Positions 43,111 through 56,849 of a stretch of DNA of 64,000 nt are shown piece after piece (positions within the stretch are counted from its first letter, which is position 1; every line of letters starts with the position of its first letter). The DNA is from Echinococcus granulosus (Eukaryota > Platyhelminthes > Cestoda > Cyclophyllidea > Taeniidae), in assembly GCF_000524195.1 (NCBI RefSeq), contig NW_020170392.1:792035-856034 (forward strand). The letters are read 5' to 3'. A program made the position numbers and the translations under genes. The notes under the pieces are model-generated. The model was not told the DNA's origin. It did no database searches and saw only the letters and a list, made by a program, of their open reading frames with translations.

Positions 43111-46100
43111 TGGAGAAATTTTTTTAAGCGAATGAGAATTTAAAGCCTAAACTTGTTTAAATTTCACCTTTTAGGAAAGGTCTTCATCAGAGCTTAGGGA
43201 CAAAACTGAAATGTTATTCACATCGCCATCTTATGGTGTGGCTGTGATGAGCTCGAAACTATCGCCGAATTACATCCGGAGGGCCTTAATTAGTCTTATG
43301 AAATGGTCAGTGGGCGAAAGACAAAGCGTAAGCAACTGAAGAATTCAATTGCACAAGCAGACTTGCCTCCCCTCCCTGCCCTCTCTCTCCCTCGCCGTGC
43401 TTTTTGTCCGCGTAACGTGATTAATCATTCTAGACAATTAGGGGGGTGATTTGCCACTTTTTACTTCTTCGATGGGCCAAAAAATATGACCTGTTTGGTG
43501 CCTCCCTCCATTCATGCTCGCGTCTGCACTAAGCCTAGGCGTACACATTTTTTGTCCCTTCTGTGCCTCTTTCATGCTGGAAATTCTTACACACTCCCTC
43601 TCTCTTTTTATACGTGATAATTGTCGGAATCTAAATGTTTATTTTTATGTGTGGAATGAAGAGCTTTGGCGCGCCTAAATGTCATACCCGCTCCTCTAAT
43701 CACGCAGAAGGTGAATAAGAAGCACCAGTTGCTCGGTCATCCAAACGCATCAGAGAAAAATACCCCAATACGGATCATCCGGATTGCCGAAATCTTCACG
43801 GATGAGATAATCGCAGTTGAAAGCTTGTGACAGTCAATATAACGCCTTAAGTCAACCCGGAAGACATAATAAGACACATTAGCGTAGATGAATAATTTAT
43901 TATTAGCAACGGTATAGGCTTGTATGAATGTGCCACGGAGACTGGGAAACTGAAGTGTTTGAATGCACAATTAAAGCAAACATGGCTGTAACGCGTAGTA
44001 TCCTTCCTCTTTTGAGCTGCGTCTCCTTGGATCCCCATTGGAAGTGCTTTAAAAACCGCTCAAAGGGAGGGGGCAAGGATCACGAAGTGATTTTCCATTG
44101 AGAGGACAAGATATTCGAGCTCAAGGTCAGTGGTGAATCTGGTCGATTTTGGCAGAGTTTGCTTATGAATTGCATCACAGGGATTCACTGGCTCGAGGAG
44201 GACAATGCTCTACAACGCATGCTTTATTCTTATTTCAACATTGTACATTTGTCGCTCTAATAGCCATTCATCTATGCAATCCACGTAGCTTTAAACGCTG
44301 TGGCAGTTCCGTGATGGACGCTTTCACATTGTCAATGTTTGGCGTGGCATCAATTGTTAGCAGCCTCCCTGCAGAACATTAGATTGGATTAACTGCCAAA
44401 AGTTAACATTCTCCACAACATATGCTCTCCTCTTGGACAGTTAGATGTGGCACCTGGTATCCGAATTTTGGTTCGCCTACCGCTGCCACAGTGCAGCCCC
44501 CCAAATAGGTCCTGACGACGTAATAAAGCACCCTGATATACGGTGCAGTTCATTAACACAGTGCAGGGGGATCGAGAGGCTGTAGATATGGAAGGATACC
44601 AGGCTACCATCTTAGCAGCATGGAATTTCGTGAAGATTAAGAATGCTGCAAAGTCAAATAAAACAGATAGTCCAGATAATCGAGATAATCACAGACGAGA
44701 GCCGTGTTAACCGAAACTCCTAAAATTCACTTAATTTGGATTGAGAGCAAAAATTCGGTCTCTCGCTTCAAAATGAAGGCTGTTCTTCGCAGAGTGATGA
44801 CCCATTAAACTTACGAGGTCTGCGAGTTTACTGCTATTGTACGTAGGCTACTTCTCCTTACAACGCCGATTAAACTGCAGACAATGCCAATTTTGGAATC
44901 TTAATTGGGCTCTTGTAGGGGGATGGGCGGGTAGGGTGGGACACTGGCTGAGTGGGTAGGTGGGTGTGTGTGGGTGCGAGTGAATCACCATCGCAACTTT
45001 ATTTAAGCAGGTAATCGAGCCACATGTACAAAGCCACAAGCACACATTTGGTGGGCTGAAACTTAGTCAGGGGTTCTTTTGTCACACAGATTTTGAGACA
45101 GTCGGTTGATAATTCGAAGGCACCCAATGAACTGAATCATCCCAATTGTAAAGCAATCAACATAGTGGCCTCTATTCCAGATGTGGCGATTCCTATCAGC
45201 ACTTCTATATTATGTAACAACCCATGGATAAAAATAAGTCTTGAATAGGCACCGATCTGTTCAAAGAGATCTGCCACAAGTGGTCGATAATTCTGTGATC
45301 TTTTTCTATCATCGCACACACCATTTTGGCACAACAGCGCAAGAGGACGCTGGTCAAGGTTTAAGGTCATAGTCGTCGAATAATAAGCATAAAACCTTTG
45401 CTAAGCAACAGGAGCTTCTCAGCTCGCCTGTGTCACCAAAGTGAAGCTGTCCTGCCAGACTTCTGAGGATACCTTGAGCGCTACAGCAATGAAGGAATTT
45501 GTAAAGCCGAGTTCCCTGACTGAGTGTTGTGCCAAAATGCCATAGAAGACAGAGGTGGTGTCCACGACTAACAACGTGAAGACGAGCAACAGGAGGGCTG
45601 GCTCAAATTGCAATTGCCAAAATGTTGAGTCTTGCTTTATGGTCACCAATTTTACGAGACCAGATGCAAATGAAGAGGTTTCATTTCCCTAAAAATGTAC
45701 ATGCATTTCTTTTGGATAAGTTCTTTCACGAAAAAAATCCATTGACATACGCAATGTGCTCATTAAAGAGAACCACTCAATTTGTATCACTACTTCTCAA
45801 ATTAAAAAGGACATTTTATTCTAGTGGCTTACTTGACCACTTAAGGTCCCCTTCTGCCACCTACGTTATTAGCCTTCCTTTTTAAGCCGTATGCCACCAA
45901 AAACATTTCTCCCGGACTGGCATACTTTGCAACGTCAACAGAGGTACCTCAGATGTTGAATCAACATTTAGGCTAAGACAAAAGATCTCAGTGGAAGATT
46001 GAGAGTGGTTGGCATGCTGAAGCTTGGAGATTCTGTGATAAAAATCGCCTTTTGGAAGTCTAGTGCACCTCATACCATTTTATTTCCCTTCCTTCTTCTC

Positions 46101-47220
46101 GATCTTCTGACTAACGACTGCCGTGGAAGTTTTTGTGTGGCATTGCACAGGATGCTCCCACGTTTGCCCTCAGGAGAAGCCAAATAGGAGGGGAGGGAAA
46201 TTGTTAAAATTCGGCACCATTACCTTTAAGAGAGGAGAAAAAGGAAGATTTGTAGCATCATCACCACTACACCGCCTGCTGCTATAGGCAAAACATCGCA
46301 GAGGAATCGAGCAAGCGCTTGAGCGAGAAAAAGAGAGAAGAAAGCAGGCGGTACGTGCAGTGTGATAGAAGTAGTGGGTGAAAGAGTGACTTTTTCGTCT
46401 CTGCTCAACGAGATGCTTGAATAGCGCAGTTGAAGTAGAAGCGGTAAAGGCGGCGGCATCGGTGAGCAAAAATAAGCAAGAGTGAGGAGGAGGTGGGATA
46501 AACTGCACGCAGAGGAGTGGAGTGTCTTCCGCGCCTTTCAGGCTGAAAGAGAGCGGAGGGGGAGAAAGAAGGACAGAGAAAGGGTAAAAGAAGTGGGCAA
46601 ACAGTGCGAAGCAACGACACAAAGAGCTGTAGCAGGATAAAAGGTGAAAAAGCGGGAACTCAAGCTTGCACGCAAGCATTTTTAGCTGAGCTCTGCCGGG
46701 CGTACTTTTTGACCTGTTCTCCTTCATTCTCTCCCTTGCCTGCTTCCTTTCATTCCTTCGTTGGTTCGCTCACATAGGTACACGCACGCACTCCTTCCCA
46801 CAACTGCTCAGTTATTCGCTTCCTCTCGCCAGGACTGATTGAAGGCCTTGCGGACTGGATGAAGGCAGCGTTTAGCACACAAACCTACAAGCATTCCTAC
46901 TTTCTGTGCTCGCCTTCCTAGTGCTCTTTTAAAGTGCAGCAGCTACAAACCGACCTAGGAATTGACTGGAGTCAACCCTAGTGCAGTTGTATAGCCCCAA
47001 TAACTCCTGATACCACTTTTTCCTTAAGGAAATATATGCGTCCGCTCGATTGTGAGGTCAGATCTACTCCGGCAATTCTTTGGCGAGTAGGAGTAACTTC
47101 TGCTTCATACCGCCTGTAATATAAACTGTTAAATAATTGCTGGCATCCAATACAACGGCACAGCAGGTCCAATGTATAACATTCACCAAAATGTAACCAT
47201 AACACGATAACTCGCTACTT
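43111..47220. other. Intergenic DNA with motif-rich and strand-skewed islands
   Basis: 43370-43450 combines pyrimidine-rich sequence with TGATTAATCA and ACAATTAG motifs. 46170-46750 is strongly purine-skewed on the plus strand and creates a 185-codon low-complexity minus-strand frame that I do not accept. Two minus-strand frames at 45649-45419 and 45370-45137 encode hydrophobic peptides of unknown kind. No gene is supported. Confidence 0.45.
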
Positions 47221-47224
47221 GTCA

Positions 47225-47490
47225 TCGTCACACATGTGTGACATATGGTCTTTATAAATTTGCAGTAGCTAATTGCATCAAATCACCCTGAGAACAGATT
47301 AGGATGGGGGATTTAAGACAACAAAATGGGAGTTAAGTGATCTTCAGTCAGAGAATAATTACAGTTTTGGGCTTTTGAGAGGCAGCTAAAGTGGTCGAGA
47401 AATAAATGGTATTTAACGGCACAACGGAACAATAAAACGCGTGGACTGTGGTGTTCGATTATCCTCTGAGACCCTGATAGTGATCGAGTT
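47225..47490 (+). repeat. Repeat family B, copy 1
   Basis: Begins with GTCACACATGTGTGACAT and ends with GTGTTCGATTATCCTCTGAG. It is collinear with 56590-56845: same start palindrome, a GCATTATA/GCATCAAA block, an AGAGAATAATTA block, and the CCTCTGAGACC end. Similarity is diverged but ordered over about 260 bp in the same orientation. No coding potential is seen and the class is unknown. Confidence 0.55.
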
Positions 47491-47611
47491 TGGAGTATAA
47501 CAGAGGGATAAAGGTCTTATGATCGAGGAGGACCAAGAGTGGCCTAGAGTGACATATTTGCTTGGAAGGAAAACCAAAATTAGTCGAAGTGTCACAATAG
47601 AGAAATAATAC

Positions 47612-47668
47612 CCTCGGGATCTGGCGGTTGACCACTATCTGAGACAGATCCTAGTGGCGAATATTCGA
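47612..47668 (+). repeat. Fragment of repeat family B
   Basis: GGTTGACCACTATCTGAGAC and AGATCCTAGTGGCGAATATT match the end block of the family B copies, 120 bp after copy 1 and in the same orientation. This may be a second, truncated end of the same insertion. Confidence 0.4.
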
Positions 47669-47669
47669 A

Positions 47670-50600
47670 TATTTGTCTTAATCCAAAAGTTATTATGAAA
47701 AATAAACTAGTCCATTTCACACAAGGTATTGTAGAAGGATTCGACCAAGACAAGCTTTTTTCGTGGTTCCGAGTGGGGAGAAATTAGTGAACAACACCGT
47801 TTCTGGTCCCGATAACAATCAAAAGTGATGAAATTGACGATAAGTAATTGCCGGACTTGCTGCTTCTAGGTCTTAGAATACGAATTACAGTTCCACAAGC
47901 TTAGCTATTTGATTTTTAAATTTTAACTACCTCAAAGCAACCCGAATTTGACTACTTAGAGCCGGCCCTTCCCCTTCACTTTTAACATTATTATCGACAA
48001 TGACTTCGGTTATGGAAGTAACACTATCTGGATCCATCCATTTATCTATTCTAGTTTTTCACGTGGTTTCCATGGAGCAACTGATAAAACGATCCCATGT
48101 GTGCTTTTCTTGATATTTGGAACTGCTGCCTGCTTCGCAACCGCGATATTCACACAAAGTAGGTGGTTATTTGTGACAACCAACCCGAGCTGGGTGGTGG
48201 CTTGAAAGTTAGCATTTTAGGAGAAATGCGCATAGGCAAATAACAGAAAGTCACTTGTCACCAAGGGTAAATAAACAATATTCAATCACTGAGAATATAC
48301 AAATTCTGCCTTGCTTAATCATCCCCACAATTTTTCAAATTTTAACAGAGGCTTCTGCCACCATATAGTCAGGCTGACTTCCCTACCACACATTAAGCCA
48401 CACAGACTGCCTAAATTAGCTAGGCAGTTGAGTTATTTTAACTCAAAATAATTCCCTTTTATTTCTGGAATGAAGGCAGAAGTCATTCCGCCCTAGTCAG
48501 CAGTGTGTTTAAGATGTGCCCAAAACTGATACATGCATTGGTCTGGAAGGAGAGGGGCAACACTTAATCGCACGCTCGCTTCGAGACAGTGGAACATTCC
48601 TGCCGTAAAGCAGTACACTTACAATTGCACCGAAAGGAGTATTTGTTTTTTTTTTTTGAACTAGAATTGGACAACTTGTCAGGTTTTTCTTAGCATATTC
48701 TCTTCTGAACTTACAGAGTAGATTTTGACTTCCACAGCCTTAATGTGCACCATTCAAGTAATGCACCTTTGGCTGTTACTTTGCCGTCTTTGCGTTCTAC
48801 TTCAATATCTTTCAATTAAGTGTGTGACACGCGGGGTCGGGTGAAAAAAATCAGGGTGTCACACTTGCACATGTGACCACCGTGGCCAGTGTTAAAAACG
48901 ACTTTTGTAATTCAGTCATTTCCGAATTTGCATCGGTAGAAGGAGTTTTCTGCGTGTGTTTAACTTTGCCACATCTATTAGGGCATAGGGCAGGTGCAGA
49001 TTGGGCTCCCTGTCTAAAGAGAGTGCCTGCGATCCCACAAATCTTTTCCACTTTCAACCATTCATTGAATGCATTCTCTCACAGACCGTTCCTTCAAACC
49101 CAAAGGTCTGAAGCTGAAAGCAAAGGAGAACAACGACAAAGTGTCAAGGATAGGCGAACCGAATCAAAGTGAAGAAGAATCCTGATTTCTTGGTTTGGCC
49201 AAGGAAAGGAGGAGGAAGCTTAAAAGTGGGACGAAGCTATGTGGAGAAGTACACCCAACCACTCGAGGTATTCCATCACCATATAGGTGACACAGATATC
49301 CGTCCACGCCCATAACCTTCCGAGCTTTTTATACTCATGTGCCCTATCACGCCCTCGGGGCAGACTCCAGCGCTAGTGTGTCAAAGTAATTACAATGGCC
49401 TACTGAAATGGCAAGCGCGGTGAATGATAGAAGGTGGGGCGTACAAGCATCACCGTAAGCACAATCACAAGTCAAGCAATCGTGGTGTTGCTGTACTTTT
49501 TCTTGAATCAGATGTCCATCGTTCTCTTGACTGCATGGATAGCATCTACGCTACCTACATATCTACTTCTTTTTCTGTGAGGCTTAAAATTGACTTCTCA
49601 GTCACAACGAGTTGGTTCAACGGAACTATTTGTGAATCTTTCTAAAGGACACTGAACAACCCACCCATGTTGCAGATTGAGGTGCCGTCTTTCAAATCCC
49701 CCCATCCACTGCTGCTAAATCATCTCCACTTTGACAATCTGATGAATTAATTGGTGGCATAAAGTTTCAGTTGCATAATATGGGCATGACAGACGACACG
49801 TTGTCCCTTTTGGATACGCAAGCATGCACATAAACATACTCAGTGACTAGTATGGGTGTCCAAGGGTGAGGGTGGGGAACAAAAAGTGATGTTTTGATGA
49901 CGTCGTCGTCGACTCACTGGCATCACTCTCACCTGTCAAACATTCTTTCTTTCCCACACTCCATCATTGGTTTCTGTGAGTGAAAGTGAGGGAAAATTAA
50001 TAGAGAAGGGGAAAAATCTGGCCAATTATTATATGGGAGATAATTTTTTGGCTGTGGATGACAGAAGTTGAGATAACCTGATCTTTCCGTATATTGGCCA
50101 CCGTCTCAAATTCAAAAAACTGGATGGAATTGGGCTTTGAATGCACAGCGGATGCAATGAGCTACTGAGTGTTGTTGATCTACTTTGCTGCCGTTAAGAT
50201 GAGTTGTAACGGAAGTCCAGACTACTAAACACTTCTGCATCCTTCTGGAGGCCTTAAATTTTCCTAGTTTCAAAGTGGAACTGTCTTTTAAACCCAAAAC
50301 GCAGTCAAACAAAAGTTCGTTTCAAAATACACATCAGGCATTTTCCTCTATGTTCCGTAGAAGAATCTGGAAAGGGCAGAAGAAAGAAATGTGCTCCGAA
50401 CAAAAGTATGAGTAGATTTGGCATCAGGAAAGTTCACAGCTGAATAGTCAAGTATCCAATGCAATTCGACACTTTGGATAAATACGACGCTGGAGGCTGC
50501 CGTACAGATGCATGTTGGCCCCATCCTAACCACGAATTAATCGTCCTGTTGTCAACTTTCTGCAATTCGTCAGTCCAAGCGGCTCTCACTAGATACGGAT

Positions 50601-53600
50601 TTCTTCATTCCTCCAAATCTGCCTCAAAAGTCGATTGCATAAAAAATACCTAAGAAGTCAAAGCTCTCAAAAGGAGTTGAGAATTTTGAGTGGCAGTGCT
50701 GCCACTGTCTCTCAGTGGCATTTCATAGGCACTGCCTTGTCATCCTCTGTCACCACCTGCGTGTGAACGTTTCGGTTTTTGGGACAAAATTTCAAATCAT
50801 CCAATTGCAGAAAACCGATCTAACCACCTTCTTGTACATGAGTATTGTGATTAAAAAATTGCCCACACCTTAAGATCCTAAAACTGCAACGCCTCTCTCG
50901 TGAATACGGGTTCCTCCACTAGGTTTCGTCTCAACTTACTGTCGCCAAATGTGACACAGATCTAGTTGATGACTTATGGGTGGTTTTGGTTGCTCAATGT
51001 AGTTATTTCATCATAGAGTTCTCGAATTTTGTGTATTTTTTCAAGTATTTTATGCTAAGAATCTGCCTTGCGATTTCCCCTTTTCACGTTTTACTAGGCG
51101 TCCAAAAATTTACTCCAATGAATAAGAGTCGTTGTGGAATTCAAAAAGATCTAGGCTGAACTTCGCCGAGTCTGCATGATACTCCGCTTCAGCACATTCA
51201 GTAGGCCGTCATTGGCATCAACTTTCCCTTTTTATCCACTTTTCTGCCGATTTTAAGAGTACATGTCTTAACATGCGATGATAACTGATACGGGACAGTA
51301 CAATCACCCGAATTGCACCCACCTCATGGGTAGTACGGGTCTCAGCCGCCAGTCCCGCAGCCCCTTTGTGAGATCACATTAAAGACATTTCCAGAATCGC
51401 ACGTCCAATAATGTCTTTGGTAAGGAGCGTAGTTTATTTTTTCTCCGCTAAAGTTCCGCAACTAACAGGTGAAATATCCATGGACGTTAAAGACCGGTGT
51501 GGCGGTACCAGGGAGTGGGGAAGAGCGGGGAGTGAAGTAGGCGCACCCCTTTGTGCCGATATTGAGTCATTTATGGCTGAGGCAGTGAATCGCAGACAGA
51601 ACGAGATAGAGGGCATAAAAGTTGACATGATTCGTGCCACCACCTGGTTATGGCAGAGATAGGGCTGCACAACCACCACCTCTCCCCTACCGCGTATTAA
51701 ACCATCCCACACAAACACACACACACACAGAAGCGAGCGCGAATTCGTTTAATTATTGTCGTTCCCACTGCCATGAAACGGGCTCATGAATTAACCACCA
51801 CCGTCACCTTCGTGCCGGTAGCATAAACGAATGTTTAATTATAAAATCAACGTCGGTGATAAATCTTGCCGCACTGTTTATTTTACCGGGGCTTGTACCT
51901 TTCAAGCTGAAGCATTCAGGTAACTGGCATGCTAGATACTACTGAAAGCAAATCTGACGAGCGTATACAGAAGATTTTCCCTCTACTTAAACCGTCCTTT
52001 TTTGTACTCGAAACTCCTTCCCTCACTCAGGTAACACTACGGAGTTGTTTTTTGGTAATAATTTTACCACAGTGAACCAAAGTTGGATATTTAAAAACTG
52101 AGGTTTTACTTCAAGAACCAGGAAAAGCGAAATGTGGTACCATTAAGGGGAGGTTGGATATTGCACAGGCATTTTTAAAAATATTCTTGCAATATGCAGA
52201 CACTGTTATTAAGGAGGAAGGGATTCCCCTATTTGAGATCAGAGGTGATCCACTATTACATGAGGAACAAATTTGTACGTAAAAACTACCAGTCTAATAA
52301 AGCGCTTGGTATGGAGAAATCCCTGCAATTCTTTCATAAGCCAGTCTAAGAAAATGGTCTGAATATTTGTAAGGTACATTTGGAGAGGTTTTCAGGGCAC
52401 CAATTTGACCCTCGTAAACAAAGCATAGCCGCATTGAAGTAGAAATTTTGATGTGCAAATTAGTAGAGCCTTGAATGGTGTCACGGGGTGTATCAAAACT
52501 GTATTTTTCATTAGTGCGCTGTATTACACCGAGGTTTTTATCCGCAAAATGGCAGCATGACATTGCTACTGAGTTTGTAGGTGGAAATGTGAGCACTCAA
52601 CAAGGCTAAAAACTACTGGAATTGGAGAAGATCCACTAATGCACCTGACTCAAGTACTACAGTATTGTTTCTCTTCCCTTCTAACACATATTCAGCCATG
52701 ATAGATGTTACAGAAATACGAAAAAATCCATCAAAATGAATGTTCAAGATCTATGTGCCACGTCTTACTCCCATGCTATATGCTACTGAAATCGAATATT
52801 TGAGCGCCTTTACAAACTTTTCTTAAGAAAATGCTTTTTCATTCATCAGTGCCTCTGTGATGCCTATTTGTCATTAATTGACAGAAAATTGATAACTTGA
52901 TGCCAAATACTTAGTCCAAAAATTGTGAAAACAAAGCATGTCAACTGTCATCCAAAAAGGCTCACAATGCTCCTAAAGCTCACTTTGAAGTCGCTTTTGT
53001 AGTACCCCTTTAAAAGAAATCGTTAAAGCTTAAATTTTAAATTACACATGAAAAGCGCTTCATTGTGGAATTTTAGGCGGTTGTCGCTAGCACCTTCTAG
53101 TGTGGAGCTTTATGGCATGACATTAATGGGGTTGCCCCAGGTGCTCCTGAAATCGGTAGTGATCCAATGAAATACGAGCCTAAAGCGCATTTGAAGCAGC
53201 ACATTTCATTCCATTCATGTAATCTGTTCCCACAAGAAAAAAATACGCAACAAGTGCCCTTTTCTTTTGTGCAAACACACGCTTGAATGGTTTTAAAACT
53301 AATCGGCTGAAAAGGATTATTTGATAAAGGAGATCTCGGTCCAAGAGTGAGGAAACATCTCTCCCTTGAAACTCTTACTCTTTACAGCAATTTCAGAGGT
53401 TGGTTAATTGCTTATAGAGAGCAAAAAACGGAACAGTATGGTGCAGTGTTTATTTAATGCAGGATGACATCAAAATTGGGGAAATTGGTTTAAAACTGTC
53501 CGGACATAATGTTTAACGAACATGTAAAAGTAAGCGCAGAGAAATGTGAATGCAAGTCTTGAAGATGCTGAAAAGCTTGGAAACCTTTAAGTAGTATCGC

Positions 53601-56585
53601 TGTGCGCAAAATTTGAACAAATTCGTATTTTCTACATCTCGAAGAGCGGGATGGGACATTCCAGCAACATGTTAATTGCCTCTTTATTTTCACATGAGAC
53701 TTTGAAAGACCGAATGGAATGAGGAAGAGGCCAAACTGTTTCACAACATGTGAAAGTGTACTCCGCTTAATTGTGCTAACAAAATGCGCACAGAAACGAT
53801 GCGATTGACAAATGTTCTTTTTCTTCTGCTTTTTTTCCCAACACTGTGTCCGTCCTCCGGTTTGCTGACCTCTGGGCACCGGGATAGAAGTGATGCATTC
53901 ATCCCGGCAAGCTTCTCCACACTCTCCTCACAAAAAGAGTTTGGAGGCTGTTTAATGTTGATTGTATATCTCAGAGGAATGAAATCTTTCATGCTCATGG
54001 CATGATGTCAGTAACAAGGATTTCAGATGTTGCTCTTTGTTATGGAAGGTACTAGGCGACACTTATTAGTTTAATTAACAGCAGCGTTCGAATTACATCT
54101 CAGAGCGTTCGTGTCAAAAACGGGACTTTCAGGCACATTCCCATCCTACATTGCTTATGCTTATCCTTCATTGTCTACCTAGCATCTAGAAAACAGTTTC
54201 ATCATAGACAAGCCCGATTCTTTAGTTCAGCTGCAGCATCCGACGATGCCTAGAACCCACTAGATTTTTGGAAGTGCAAGTTTTATTGAAGGAAAATGCT
54301 TCCTTCATGTTGTCTCACCATGGGTGATAAGCCGATTAACCAGAATCCCACTAAATGCTCATAGGTAGTGAGTTGGAAATCACCATGTTCGGAATCGCCA
54401 GAATTTGTACTGACAGACGAACGATGAAAAAAGCCTTTGAAACGTCTACACCATTTAACTGCCTCATTGCTGAGCAACTGGAGGTGCCATCACAATGCCA
54501 CATAGGTCAAAAGTTGATTTTGCAAATTTATTGACAAGGAATTTCATTCACCATAGCTCAGGGTGTCGTTCACTTGGCTTATATGCGCTTTACCTCTGCT
54601 ACTGCTGCTGCTGCTGACTATCTTGATCAACGGTGTCGGGACTGAGCCGACTTAGGTGGGACATGCACGTCCACTCGAAGTGTTTGAATTAGGACCCTTT
54701 TATCATGGGTCTGTAAAATTAAATATCCTGGCTTGTTATGTTCGATTAGCTGTAGAGCTCCATGCCACCGAAGTAGGAGCTGAAAGACCCGTAAAGTGCC
54801 GTACACAACTAAAGCTAATAACATTCAGCTAGAGCACAGAGGCACCTCCTTGTTTATGATCTGATCACACGAAATCCCGAATGCCTAGCCAAGGGGCTTT
54901 TAAAGACAGAAATGGGATTTAGTTGTGACAGACACGCGATCAAGCCATGTGGGGCCCTTTTTATTCCAAACCATTGAGGCGGCCCGAACGGCATCGCTAA
55001 ACGCGACCATTTTAGCTGTGTAAAAAGGCAGAAAAGGCAATTATAGTCAGATTTTTACCTTTCTAGAGTGATTTTTGACTTGGCACCTCCAAAGTACTAC
55101 TGATTCACCAGGGCATATTATATAGGCAGCGTTCTCAAATGTGATGCAGACATTTAAGAGAATTTTATGGCATTGAAAATTTGGGCATGCTAGTTGCAAA
55201 TGAGATCACTGCTTCCACACTGCAGTGGTGACTATTTTCGAATGCTTGAACTTGAAATAATACAGTGCCGACTCATATGAACTTCCCTGTTATATTTAAC
55301 TGCTTCACATGGTCGGTTTTGAGGGAACATATTTTTGACAAGGCCTTGAAATCGGATGGGAGGCAAGTAGGGCTTTGGATTGTAAATACTAGAGAGGTTA
55401 TATCTACTGACCAGACTAGAGAAGGGATAGCCTTTCTAGCTAGGGGCTTACCACCTAAGAGATATTATTAACGCCTTGTATGCCGCTAATGAGGTGACCT
55501 TGACATCTATCCATGCAGTGAGGACAATAACACAGCCTTTGGTTGAAGGCTGATTGCAAGGGCGATTCACCCATGGATCACGATACGTATTGTATTACCA
55601 CAGAAATTTTGTGAACAAAAAGGGCATAGAAAGATAGAGCATGATGCTTTCATTTCCACATTGGTGAACAACCCCCTAGGAGTTCTCGAATTCTAACACT
55701 GTGACCATTAAAGTGATCAACCAAGCTGCTGATCAAAAACAAAAAAACTTCACTTATCTTCCCTAAAGCGAAAACCTTAGGACGGTTTTATTGCCTCAAG
55801 CCCAAACAATCTGCTAGAGACACAAGTTGGTGCATCTACAAACCGTAAACTAGTGGAGCACACTTGTCACATATTTGCGACACCGGGCTTAGGCGCTACA
55901 ACCATGTGGTGGGAGTACCGAACTAAACTGTGACCTGATCTTTGGAGAACAAGCAGAAGTTATGCGACGTCAAATGGAGCGGGAGTCGCGCTTACCAAAC
56001 CTTTTCTTCTTTTCAAGGAGGCGCTTTACTGGGTTGCGTCCAGGTGTTACCCGAGTGTTCCAGTGTTTTAAGACCATCTTTTCTATCCTCATTGAAGGCT
56101 CGATCTTGTTCACTAAAATTTACGATCCCCTCGATAGAAATGAATATCATCCAGCTTTAAAGTGGTAACGAAGAGCGGTGGTTTTGACACAACAAACTTA
56201 AGTAGAAAATTTCCATAGTGTGAAATGCATCACAGCGGAATAGCGTCGGATCCAAGTCCTGGCACTGTACCGAATGCAAGTTGATTATATTGTTTCGTTT
56301 ATTCAATTCGTACGCCACTTTATTGGCCTAAAATAAGATTGTCAATTTCCTCTTTGTTTTTTTCAATGAACTCAAAATTTTACAAGTGAATGAGATGGTT
56401 GCTATTGCTGGAGTGCAGAACAATGAGGCATAAAGCAGGTAGACGAGCTGGTAACATCGAACTACTGCGCAGATGATAAATAATTTGAGGATTAAATAAT
56501 ATTAATAATGATAATGGTGAGATTGAATTTTAACTTTTAGTGCCACTTCATGGCACTTCTGAGGAGGGTCGCTTTTATCACGTGT
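47670..56585. other. Gene-poor intergenic DNA
   Basis: No firm gene. Contents: a 9-bp perfect inverted repeat (GTGTGACAC at 48823-48831 and GTGTCACAC at 48856-48864), a CA repeat at 51714-51729, a CTG run at 54597-54615, TAAT-core motifs near 51748 and 51833, and a weak exon-like frame at 51469-51662. A 73-codon frame at 53784-54005 has a signal-peptide-like start in a T-rich stretch but no splice support. Confidence 0.45.
51469..51662 (+). other. Exon-like open frame, unrecognised
   Basis: After an acceptor-like CAACTAACAG the frame is open for 63 codons to TAG and is more GC-rich than its surroundings. It contains a charged, possibly helical C-terminal part (NRRQNEIEGIKVDM). It could be a terminal exon of an unseen gene; I do not recognise the product and see no partner exon. 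Confidence 0.2.
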
Positions 56586-56589
56586 GCTA

Positions 56590-56845
56590 CTAGCGTCACA
56601 TTTATGTGACATGTGTTTCTTATCAGTTTGTGATAGCCTGTTGCATTATACACGTTCCACATGGATTGCCATCATATACAAACAATAAAATGAGTGCAAA
56701 ATGGCGTTTTCGTCGGAGAATAATAAAAGTTTTAGAATATGAGCAGCGGTTAAAATGACAGCGGCAGGCTATGCCTGAACAACAAGGCCTGTGGTTTGAG
56801 GTAGTCGAGTTTCCTCTGAGACCTAGATGGCGAATATCCAAAGGT
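56590..56845 (+). repeat. Repeat family B, copy 2
   Basis: Starts GTCACATTTATGTGACATGT and ends GAGTTTCCTCTGAGACCTAG, ATGGCGAATATCC; collinear with 47225-47490. A small hairpin (AGTGCCACTTCATGGCACT) lies about 50 bp upstream. No coding potential is seen. Confidence 0.55.
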
Positions 56846-56849
56846 AAAA

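Noticed and set aside
46170..46727. 185-codon minus-strand frame, one of the longest in the window
   Set aside because: It is Ser/Phe/Leu/Pro low complexity produced by a purine-skewed plus strand, with no splice signals or motif.
53784..54005. 73-codon frame with a signal-peptide-like start
   Set aside because: The hydrophobic stretch comes from a T-rich tract; no acceptor before the ATG, no donor and no family match.
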